DNA from: Chlorokybus atmophyticus
Taxonomy: Eukaryota > Streptophyta > Chlorokybophyceae > Chlorokybales > Chlorokybaceae
NCBI GenBank assembly: GCA_009103225.1
Contig: RHPI01000773.1
Location: forward strand, 410,476 to 474,475
Reading direction: 5' to 3'
DNA: 64,000 nt
Part shown: positions 48,185 to 58,876 of the stretch, piece by piece
Layout of the letters: each line of letters starts with the position of its first letter
How positions within the stretch are numbered: position 1 is the stretch's first letter
Notes under the pieces: model-generated
Seen by the model: only the letters and a program-made list of their open reading frames with translations
Told to the model about the DNA's origin: nothing
The model's database searches: none
Position numbers and translations under genes: made by a program

Positions 48185-51100
48185 ATGGCTGAGATGGAGG
48201 AGCCAACGGGGTTTGATGCTCTCGAAGATCCGGCGTTGCCGGTGGAGCAAATACAGGTGCACCCGTCAGTCATACCAAGTGCACTTTGCGTTTCTGAGCG
48301 TGCGCTCTCACAATGAACAGTGATTGGCAGAAACCTTTATGCTGACTTGTAATCTCGCATCTATGCCGTAGCACAACCCCCCCTCCCNNNNNNNNNNNNN
48401 NNNNNNNNNNNNNNNNNNNNNNNNNNNNNNNNNNNNNNNNNNNNNNNNNNNNNNNNNNNNNNNNNNNNNNNNNNNNNNNNNNNNNNNNNNNNNNNNNNNN
48501 NNNNNNNNNNNNNNNNNNNNNNNNNNNNNNNNNNNNNNNNNNNNNNNNNNNNNCCCTCCCCGCCCCCTTGGTTGCTTGCAATTGCAAGGCCTGTCACCAC
48601 ATCATGCAAGACTGCATCACGGCATGAGCGTGCGCTTGGCAATACAGGTGTGTTTACGAACAGATATGCTGCGTCGTGTCAGGCTCAGTCAGGCGTGCTT
48701 GTGTAAGAATTGGAAGAATGCCACACGACGGCTCACATCGTACACTCACACAGGAGGCTTTTGCGCGTGCAATGGTGGAAAGCGTGGAGAGCGAGCGCTC
48801 CCCACATGAACGCAGCGATGCGTCCAGCCCAGAACCTTGTTCACCCTTTGAGTAAGCATGTTGCTGAAGCTATCAGCATTGCATGCGCATTGGCGCACCT
48901 TAAAGGCTGCGCCAAGAAGTATCCGGCCTGAATTTGACATTCACTCACTCCTTGCAGCTCCCAACGAAGCAACAAGCAGTCTCCTGCAACAACGCGTCGC
49001 TCTCCGCGGGGGCCAATGAGCCTCGCCATGCGTGCGGCAATGCAGCGTTCAGCCACGCAAAGGGCCAAGTCACCTGAGCCGGTAACAGCATGCCAGTGCA
49101 GAAGCATGCACTGAGTAGATACACATTGCGCATCACGTAAAAGGTCTTTTGCTTGCAGCTACCAAGTCCAACAAAACCACCGCCTGTGGCAGCTGATGTG
49201 CTTGAAGTGATAAAGGGTGCTCACACATGGGAACCTGAGAGTGCCAGCCCTGCGCTTCGGTCTCTGGTATGAGCTAAGACTATGACACAATGCATGATAA
49301 TGCATTGGCCTTTTGACTTTGACATTAGCCATTTTTTTGGCGTGTACTATGCACAACATGTATGCTGTTAGCTGTATCTATGGCGCATGGAATGCTTCGC
49401 GATATGCTTGTCGTCCAATACAGTAATCTGTCAGCCCGTGCTCCCCATGGCAGGGGTCCTTGGATGGCTTTGACCTGCTGGCACGCATCGACAATGGCAC
49501 CCTTGAACTTCCAATCTCAGATGATAACTCTTTAAGCCCAGGCAAGCAGTGACACAGCGATGGCAGTCAGCATTTCAGGCGTAACTTAGACGCTGTAGCT
49601 CTGTGTTGAGCAGGAGCGGATGCATTGGTCAAAAAGCTTGCTGGGTTTATCTACCAAGCGTCATCACTTAGTCGACGCCAGGTGGGTCGCTATTCAGTTA
49701 GTTGCATGTGTGCTTCTAGGCTCATCCTGTTCATGTTGTAGACAGCTATTGCAGCATTGGTCATGGAGATGTGCAAGTGCAACGGAGTTGAGCAGATGGC
49801 TTGCATCCTTGCAGCACGTCTTGCCGCGGTAGATTCCATGTGTTGACATGGTCATGAAGATGGTGATGTACGATGAAGTGGTTTTGGGGCTAACAGTGTG
49901 CTACGATAGGCGTTGAAAGGAGATGCTGCACGGGTGTTCATGTTTGACCAGGCCAGCAGCTGCCTGCGATGCATTGCAGACCGCAACGCTGATGCACTGG
50001 CTTCCAGCTCTTCTCCACCCCCTGCGCTAAGAGGTTACCTAGACTGTGCCATGTCTGCTGTGCCATGTCTACCATTGCATGTTTGATGAACATCTTAGTG
50101 CATGTTACAGATCTCGCACTGGACGTTCCCCCAGTGCAAATCAACATGGCAAAGTCGCCTACACATCAGGCTGCAGCTAAAGCCGCGTCATTTGCAAAGT
50201 GACCTCTTACTACTTGCTGAGCATTTACAGCAATTGAACTGTATTGGTCACTACTCATTTGTGACAGGCACGTAATGGTGCACAGTGGTGGTTGTGTATC
50301 TGTGTCGGACGCTGCGCGCGACAGCCGCTTCATCACACTCATTGATGGCCCTGCACGAGCCCTCATGACCATTCCACTGGAGAAGTCCGGCGCAGTTGTT
50401 GGTGTATTGCAAGTAAGTTAGTCACAGAGCGTGCTAACAATCCATAAGATTGTTAGCACTTCGACGAAGCTGTGGTTCTATTACCCGATGCCACAGCATA
50501 CTGTTGTGGATACTACCAGCATGTATAATGCAATCAAGTTGTCACCATGGGTATGCCATTGCTACTGGTGTGTGTGCAATCAGACTGACCAACATGTCGC
50601 ACTTGCTCTTCAGGTACGAAGGCATCGTACACTGTCATTCTCCAAGGAGGATGAAATCGCCTTGGCGTGTGCAGCAGCAGCGGCAGGACCGATGCTGGCA
50701 TTGGCATGGTCGACTCTGCTCCAACTGCGTCACAAGCAGGACAAGCTTACATCGGTTACGCGCGACCTGGCTGTTGCAGACTGCACTGTCAATGGTACAA
50801 TCTTGCGCATGCTCATCATTGTGGATGTGTGCGGGTGTGCACGCGCACAGTGTGTTGGACACCTGTAGACAAGGAGGTCACGAGTTTGTGGAGAGTCCAG
50901 TTGTGCTTGACGCTCAAGTTGACTGTTCTTGCATTGCAGGTTTGTTGAATGAACGCTCGCTGTGCAAGGGTGTGCCGCCACTTGCGGCTTCGGCACTTCA
51001 TTCAGATGCAGCAGCGTTATACTTGCTTGACATCAAAGCAGGCGAGCTGTGCGCATTTCCTTGCGCGGCCACCGGCAACGTGTTGGAGCGCACACAACCC

Positions 51101-52876
51101 TCGATTACCATCTTAGGTGCGGTGCGCATCTTTTCTGTTTTAACCTCTGCTTACAAATCATTGATGCAGAGCGTTTCACTCTAGGTCAGGCCATGCTTCA
51201 GAGGCAGCCTGTCATCAGCGCAAAGCCAATGAGTGCAGACATCACACGTATTGAGCGTGTTGGCAGAGAGCTGGTGGTGAGTAACTTTGTAAGGTGAATG
51301 GTATGATTGTCACAGTTAGCCAAGTAAAAACAAGAAGAGTTCGCTCACACAACTTCCAGGCAACGCTTGCAGTACCTGTCTTGACTCCAGAAAAGCTCCC
51401 ACCGTATCCTGAAACGGACCACGATCCAAGCATTGCGTTTGGTCCCATGCTTGGCGTGTTGATGGTGGTGCGGTACGTTGGCTTGTATACCGGTTGTAGT
51501 GGCCGCGGCTGGAGCATCTGAAAGCATAAGAAATGCATGCAGTTACAAGCGGAAGCAAGGGCAGAAGGCGAGCGACACTGCTGAGCCTGGGCAATACCAC
51601 CAAGAGGATGCACATGAGCTGGCCGGCATTGCTAAGATGTTGGCACCGGCTATTGCGAGCGCGCTTAGATATCAGGCAAGTATGCCATTGCAGTGTATAA
51701 GCCAGGAAGCAGCAAACTACTGCTGCTGACAAAAGAAGGCTGTTGTTGCCAACAACAGCCTTCTTTTGTCAACCATGCACACAGTCAGGTTCAGTCACAA
51801 CTTTATGGTCATGCGCTCTGTCAACCATGTCTCAAGCTTGATGCGGTGCTGTCTGCTTGCAGGCAGTATGCCGCAGCACATTGCGCGCAGAAGCGGAACT
51901 GGATGAAGCTCAGGTATGCACTGTTTTTCATGGTTGCATTGATGTATGGTATTGCCGAGAGATGTGGTGAACCAAACCTTACCTACTGCAGAAGATGCTG
52001 GCGGCTTGCGCGCGTGCAACAGCTTCGTTGTCTCCTGGCATTGTGTTGGCAACTGTGCCGCAATGTGCTGCAGAGCTCCTGCATGCACAAAAATCAGCGC
52101 TGTATGTGTATGACGACATCAACAAGTGCTTATCAGGGTACGCTGCCTCCATACATCCCAAAGAAGGTGTGAGCATAGTGCTGCCCTAGGATGTTGGACT
52201 ACGTAGATGGCGGCTTATCGATGATGCTGTTTGCAGATCCAAGGCTCAGAGAACACTTGTCCATTGCACTGAATGAACCATCAATGTTGACGGCATGCGC
52301 CACGCTGAATACTGTGATGATAGCACATGATGCTAGCGCGCATGCCAGTTACAATGCTCGGGTGGGTGCGCGCACAAGCTTAGAATCACAGCTGGTGTTG
52401 CGCTGTTGTTTTGTCTTCAATGTTCCGACACAGGTGGATGCTGCTACTGGCGTGCAAGGGGCGTGTTTGATGGCACCCATTGCTTGCCCTATTTCAAGCA
52501 GTGTATCTGCTGTGCTGGTGGTAGGCACAACCATTGCAAACTGTCTTGTGATGATATGCTATGACAAACACCAGGCACGTAAGCCTCTTCAATAATGCTG
52601 TAGATCTGGGAGAAAACTGAAGGTGACTTCAACTCACACGATGTGGAGCGGATGCAAAAGTTCACACCTCTGGTGAGCAGCCAACTACTTGTCGTGTCAT
52701 TATTATGCGCGTCATGGATATGGTATACCTGGTGCTCCACTGCGCACACTGCATACGGCCAGGTAGCTAATGGTCTCCCTTTGCAGGCTTACTTTGCGCT
52801 GCGCAACTCCATTGAGTACGTGCAACGCTGCCACATCGTGCAGAGTGGCAACCCGCATGGAGCCATGCAACTATAG
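48185..52876 (+). CDS. multi-GAF domain protein without catalytic domain
   Basis: About twenty exons from ATG 48185 to stop TAG 52874-52876. After an acidic start (MAEMEEPTGFDALEDPALPV) come a basic Ser/Arg-rich linker (AMRAAMQRSATQRAKSPEP) and GFDLLARIDNGTLELP. Three GAF-like modules follow, with SVSDAARDSRFITLIDGPAR and PLEKSGAVVGVLQ (exon 50270-50412), SALHSDAAALYLLDIKAGEL (50940-51116) with LAVPVLTPEK and GVLMVV, and LLHAQKSALYVYDDINKCLS (51993-52137) with APIACPISSS. It ends YFALRNSIEYVQRC and a short tail. GAF domains of this kind sense cyclic nucleotides or other small ligands, or dimerise; no phosphodiesterase, cyclase or kinase domain follows. GC-AG introns after 49552 and 51675. A 166-bp N gap lies in the first intron. 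The 49757-50160 exons are least certain. Confidence 0.85.
48388..48553. other. assembly gap (N) flanked by C-rich sequence
   Basis: N run in the first intron of the GAF gene, bordered by CCCCCCCTCCC and CCCTCCCCGCCCCC. Confidence 0.99.
50431..50459. repeat. 11-bp perfect inverted repeat in GAF-gene intron
   Basis: GTGCTAACAAT and ATTGTTAGCAC around a 7-nt loop, just after the exon ending at 50412. Confidence 0.85.
51728..51770. repeat. 43-bp perfect palindrome with one central base
   Basis: 21-bp arms (51728-51748 and 51750-51770) are exact complements around a single C, inside the intron that begins at 51676 with a GC donor. Confidence 0.95.
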
Positions 52877-53651
52877 CAGCATACTCTGGTGAAATCCCTT
52901 CATCAAGAAACTTGGTTGCCATGTGTACATCTCGTGCCCAGTGGCATACCAGACGTAGCACCAGAATGCATACTTCACCAGCATCTTGCCATCGCAGTAG
53001 TGCTGTGCAACTGCTGCGGCAGGATGCCTACTGCAAAACAGATCACAGAGCGTATGTTTCACATTGACAGATTACTCACCAGAGCAGCAATCTGCCGGGA
53101 TTGACTATGCCTTGCAATGAATGACGAGGTCCATGGCAAGGGGACCAACAATTTGAATCTTGTTGTGAATGCAGAACACAGAGGCCTAAGAGTATGCCAC
53201 AAACAAACAGACACCAGTCGTGGTGGTGTCGCCATTCTGTACTTGTACAAACAACATGGGGCGTCATTGCTCATGCAATGTGTCATGCAGTGTATGTCAG
53301 GATTCGCCTTGTGCCATTGCAACGCTGTTACTACCAATATCAACACTTGCATGGAAACTAAACATTCCACCGTATCGTTGGCCAGGGACCTTCTTTTCAC
53401 ACAAAAGAGGCTTTCAGCATAGCGCGCTACACTCACCCATTTACATATGTATATAGAGTGTACACGTTTCAACACTACAGGGTTCAAGTAGCCAGTGAAC
53501 TGACGCGGCAAATCAGACTTGCTGCCGTAAAGGCAAGTGTAATGTCTGTATGCTGCCTCAGGCTTGCATGCGCTCTAGGACAGGACAATAATCAGCAAGT
53601 GCAGGCAAAGTCTCCGTGTATGAAGGCTGTACAGTAGCTGGCAAGCTGAAT
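52877..53651. other. convergent 3' spacer between GAF and EDR2-like genes
   Basis: Both neighbours end here. No exon recognised; it should hold both polyadenylation regions. Confidence 0.5.
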
Positions 53652-56600
53652 CTACAAGGCCTGAATCCGTTTCGACTGCGCTGCAAAATCCACATGCTTG
53701 AACCGCACAGCTCCCAACACCTGTACAACAGAAAACGATACGACATTGACTTAGGCAAGAGACATGCAACAACACCATACGCACATCCTGTTTCATACTC
53801 AGCATCCACACACGCACCACTTCAGGCAGTTCTTCTTGCGATCGGCCCTCAAGCAAGAAGTACAGGTCCACAACGAGCGATGCCGTGACGGGGTTGACGA
53901 GTTTCATGACGGAGTTGGCTGCGCTGGACGATGCCACGTCAATGTCCACCTCAACATAGTTCTCCCCACGATGCACGGCCATGCGCAGCTTCTTCCCGAT
54001 CACCACAGGGTGTTCACCCACTGCGGACCGTATCACCCACGAACCCTTCTGAACCTTAGGGATCATCTTGAAAGTCTGGCTCTGGTCCATCAGACTCGAC
54101 CCGAGAAACTTGTTCAACAACTTGCTGAATGCGGATGACCCGTTAAGCACTTCGGGGTTGCGAGCGGCAAAGTAAGCGGCCACAGAGTAGTGCTCGGCGC
54201 CTGTAACCATGATCTGGACCACAAAGGTAAAGGGGAGGGTGCTGTTGGAGTTGTTGTTGCGGCTTCGCGCATACACGCTCTCGGGATGAGAGGCGATGTG
54301 CTCCATCGGTCGGTCCAATACGAACAAGTCCACGCCCACGAGCGCAAACTTGGCCTCTGTGGCGTTCATCTTCAGTCGGTCCTGCTCACACACACATACA
54401 CAGAGTCGTTGACGTTGTTGTGTCATGTTGTGTGCTTCAAGCCTTGCTAGTGAATGGAGGGGACATTCTGACCTGAAGATAGGTCATGCCGCGCACTTTC
54501 AACGCCGTTACATCTGGTTCATCCCAATGATCCTCATCAAGACCCCCGCCAATCTGCACAAGAAGAGGGTTCATGCAACACGTCACACTGATAACACGGG
54601 TACCACAACCAGAGTCTCAGAGTCAGTTGCCCTCATGTGTGACGTACCAACTGTTACAAACACTAATAGGATGTGTCAGTTGCATCGTAGCCCAAAGGTT
54701 CATACATAACACAACAAACCAACCAACTTCACACGATGTGACAACATTGACAACATTGACAGCAGTTCTGGATTGCTCTCCTGTAACTTACCCTCGGTAA
54801 CACGCCAAAGGAGAGCATCTCTCCCTTCTTGTAGATATCACCAGCTGGATGTGAGGTTGTTATGCCAGCTGCAGCTGCGGCCGTGGTGGGTGCCACCGTT
54901 GTAGTCATTGGCGCGACTGACGTCCTTGTTGTTAATGCTGTCGGTGACGGCGCGTACCGACTGTTGGACCCCACAGTGGTGTCCAATGCGTCCTCATCGT
55001 CGTCCAAACCCGCAAACCGACTGTCCGCAAACTCGCCCTGCTCCACTGTCTCACGCACGGCTACAACACAACAACAATACCAATGCAACGTTGTGAGTGG
55101 CATGCAATGCTGAGGAGCATTGTCGAGGCAATGGATGATGAAGCAAGCATTTTAGTTGGTTGCAAAGCACCTCATGATACCTGCCAGAAGCAGAACCACT
55201 CTGAAGTCCTCCACAGTTGCATTCTCCGCCCAAGACCTGAGCCACTGCAACACGCACACACACACGCAAACACACGCAGTGAATAACACGCACGCACGCA
55301 CGCACATACGCCTGCGCGTACGCGCATGCACATATGCACACGCACACACACGCGCACACAAAAAAGACCCCACATCCCACCACAACACAGACCTGTCGCC
55401 AGCATCACACACACAACAACAAACCTGGCCGATGCGTTCCCAAAAGTTTGGTTTCCAGTCGACTTGCGAGCACTGCGTGACAAGACAATCCCGCCGGTTG
55501 CTGTTGATGTTGTTGTTATCCTCCCCCTTTGATCGATATCTGCGTTGCTGGATAGTGAATCCCGTCCCCGTGACTTCTGCCCTCACGCAGTTATCGCCCG
55601 GAGGCGGGCACGCCGGGTGCGTGGTGCTCGATGTCAGCACGATGAAGCTGCCATCGCCTTCCCGTCGCGATATCCGCAGGATGCACATGTCGCGTCGCCG
55701 CGGCCGGATGAAGGACAACATGTTGGGTTGGTGCTTGGAACGGAAGGAAGCCACGATGTGGTACACGGACTTCTGATCGTCGATGTGCTCGATGAGTGTG
55801 GCGGAAACGATGAAAGGAGCCCACAACGGCCACGTGCGCACGTCGTCGAGAAGACTCCACACCGTCTCGGCCGGCGCCCTCACCTGTAAGCGTGCATGAG
55901 TGTGTGAAGGTGTGACATGCATGCACGTGCACAAACACACACTAGAACACACGCACGCGCATACGCACATACGCACACTAGCACCCACCCACGCACGTAT
56001 GCGTACACATATGCACCTCGGTTGTTTGCACACGTGGACGATGAGTGTGGATATGTAAACATGCAACCAAGCGCACAGATGCACAAACAGTTTGACTGCA
56101 CGCTAGTTCACACAACGCGATGTGCATGCATCTGTGCAATGTGTTAGGGTAAGCGCATGTACGCGCATGTGTGCGCACTCATTGAGGTCATCATGTTTCC
56201 TTTGCATATGCGTCATCATTACCACTGTGCTGGCGCGAACAACAACAGGCGCGCTGTACAGCTGCAGCCTGTCCGATGTAAGCATCACGCCGTTGATATA
56301 CCTCCTCCCCATCTTCTCTTTATGCATCTTGACCCTGCAACACCACCTCATTGACACCAACAACACAACGATACCAGAATCACAACCACTTCATTATCAT
56401 CACCTCAAGTGCATCAGCTGCTCCGCGGGGTTGAGCGAACCCGTCGCGGCAATGTTGCGGTGGCCCTTGTGTTGGGTTGATGGTGATTGGCGTGGTAGTA
56501 GTTGTTGGTGTTGTTGTTGTTGTTGTTGTCGTGGTAGTAGCTGGTCTTGTGACGAGGGTTGTAGGTGTAGCAGTTGTTGTGTCGCTGTCGGCGTGGCTGG

Positions 56601-57330
56601 CTCGCTGATTGAGATGACCGATGCGCCGTCGTCGTCATCATCACCTTTGTACAAAGAGGCGCTGGACAGCTGCAGAGTGTTGTGTGAGTGTGCGAGCGCG
56701 TGTGTATCTATACGCACGCAAGCGCATGTCCATGTGTGTTTGTGCAAGTGTGTGCACATGCGTGCATGCACATGCGCATGCGTATGCATGCACGTGCACA
56801 CGCGCGCACGCACATACACATTCACTCATCGATTGTGATGTTGCTTGCCTGTGGACCAAATCCCATGGCCATGAGGCTCTTTGCTGTTCGCAGCCTCAAC
56901 ATCGGGCTGTCGGCGATCACCGCCTGCGTGTATGTGTTCAAGCATGTGTCTGGTTGCATTGCAGCAGAACAATATGCATCGTGCACATACTCATCGTGCT
57001 CACCTGGATGCTTTGCACCCACGAGCGCTTCTCCTCAACCGACTCAGCCGCGAGGTAAAACGTGCGAACTGCATGCGGAACACATACCCATCAACACCCG
57101 CATGCACCTTTGTCACACGCACAAGCAAAGTTGCACGCGGGTGTGTGCATGTGTCTCAATGTGGATATGATTGCGCGTATCCGCATGCACACCCAAACTT
57201 GCGTGCAAGCACGCACGCACGCACGCACGCACGCACGCGCGCGCGCACAAGCGCACATGCACACATGCGCCCACGCCCACACATATATGCACCTTCAGTG
57301 TTTCTATAGCCGCTGTGATCATCCTCATCC

Positions 57331-57363
<33 letters not shown>

Positions 57364-58049
57364 TTGCTGTAGACGACAGCCGGTGCGGTGACTTTGAACG
57401 AGTTCGGGTGGAGGCTGGGACTGAGACCCGCGCCGCCGTAGTGGGGGACGTAGCGTGTCCACGCGCTCCAGCGGCCGCGCTCGGGACGCATCTCGCCGGA
57501 CTCGAGGGAGGCCACTAGCTGCAACACATCACCGCCGGTAAATACATGCACACACTCTGCGTGTGTACATTTATGTGTGTGTGTAGGCGCGCACACCCAC
57601 ACGCTTATGCATTTGTAGACAGTCACATTGTGTGCTAGGACCCCACGGTATCATCATAACTAAAGTGGGTGTCATGACACCTGTGCGCCTGGTGCCCATA
57701 GGTCAAGGCTCCGCCGCACATCGTCGCTCTTCTTGCTGTCATCCGTGTAGTACGCCAGACGCCCGTTTTCCGCATCCAACACAAACCACCTCCTGAGAAA
57801 AGAGTGTGCATGTTTAGGTACGCCCACAACACAACAGCACCCCTCCCCTTGCACACACGCCCACGCACACACATGCGCCCATGCGCGCGCACGCACACGC
57901 ACACGCACACACCTGTGCCAGTGCGCCGAGTGGCTCGCGCGCTTCTCCAGCCATCCGCACTTGACGAGCGTCTGCACCTGCGGGGTCATCGGCGAAAGGG
58001 GCTCCGCCGACAGCAGCGGCCGCCTGCCAGCGGCGCCGCGCTGGAACAT
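53652..58049 (-). CDS. EDR2-like PH-START-DUF1336 protein
   Basis: Thirteen exons: 58049-57913, 57792-57680, 57518-57293, 57068-57004, 56923-56849, 56669-56404, 56334-56223, 55883-55425, 55244-55172, 55060-54792, 54553-54473, 54381-53818 and 53720-53652. The PH domain reads KCGWLEKRASHSAHWHRRWF, LDAENGRLAYYTDDSKKSDD and FYLAAESVEEKRSWVQSIQ. A Gln-rich linker is followed by START (VRAPAETVWSLLDDVRTWPL, ISRREGDGSFIVLTSSTTHP), an acidic Thr-rich linker, and the EDR2 C-terminal DUF1336 domain (VAAYFAARNPEVL, FKMIPKVQKGSWVIRSAVGE, GENYVEVDIDVASSSAANSV, SLVVDLYFLLEGRSQEELPE). In plants EDR2 binds phosphoinositides and acts at membranes to restrain cell death; here only the domain roles can be claimed. 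An (NS)n repeat sits inside the PH coding exon at 57293-57518. The intron after 56849 is GC-AG. Confidence 0.94.
55255..55365. repeat. alternating CA/GCAC tract in EDR2-like intron
   Basis: CACACACACGC and GCACGCACGCACGC runs lie just upstream (in gene sense) of the exon at 55244. Confidence 0.8.
56690..56825. repeat. alternating GTGC/CATGCG tract in EDR2-like intron
   Basis: Near-continuous purine-pyrimidine alternation between the exons ending 56849 and starting 56669. Confidence 0.75.
57195..57290. repeat. (GCAC)n tract adjoining a 5' splice site
   Basis: GCACGCAC repeats run up to the GTGCAT donor of the exon ending at 57293. Confidence 0.8.
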
Positions 58050-58876
58050 CGTTGCTGGTGATGGTGTTGTGGTTGGCTTGGTGTTGTGCTGGCTTGTGAG
58101 AGGGGTGAGTGAGACTGGATGATAGAATGGGGAAAGGGGGCAGTGTTTTGTGTAATGTGGGCTCTCTGTCTCTCTCCCCCCCCCCCCTTTCTTCAGTCTA
58201 GGCGTGTCTCTCTTCGCTCGTGCTGTGCTGCAGGCAAAATAGAGGAAATGGCATTGCAATGAGAGTAATCGACTTTCGTTCATGACACGCATTGGTTTAA
58301 TTCAATGACGCGGTTTTCACTGTCAGAATTGTTGCATGGCACGCTTGATTGCATGATGGCCATAATGCAGAGTAATTGCCAGAATACTGCACGATAGATA
58401 TCAAGAGCTGTACTCTATGATAGAACAAGCCAATAAAATGCTTGATGAACGTAAGCATGACACATTATCAGCAACCTATGGTGTACAAAGCCGTTAGTGT
58501 GCCAGGCATTACGAAACTGAAGGCAATAACAGAGCAAGATAATGCTAAACAGCCTTTGCATTGCGTAATCAGTTATGTGAAGGAGACGATGATAACGAAT
58601 TGGCATTGTTATGTCGATAGGTGTGTATGTTAATAACTATGTCTGAAATGTGGGGGTGGTTGTTGTTGGTGACGCATGCATCGTCCAAGCATTATTTCCA
58701 CGGCAGGCGCTACTGACCTACACCAAGACGAAAGTACTCTTCCACCCCTGTCCTTGTCCTCCTCTTTCTTCTCCTCCTTCTCCTCCGCCTGGCCCGCCGC
58801 ACGGCGCGCCGAGCGGCAGATCCAGTCCGTACACGTCAGCGTCAGACTGATCCCTGCTGTTAATACTTCCGGAAGG
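58050..58876. promoter_or_regulatory. divergent spacer between EDR2-like and YqaJ genes
   Basis: 827 bp between outward-facing starts. A C run lies at 58178-58187 and an AT-richer middle follows. No exon recognised; shared promoter inferred from position. Confidence 0.4.
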
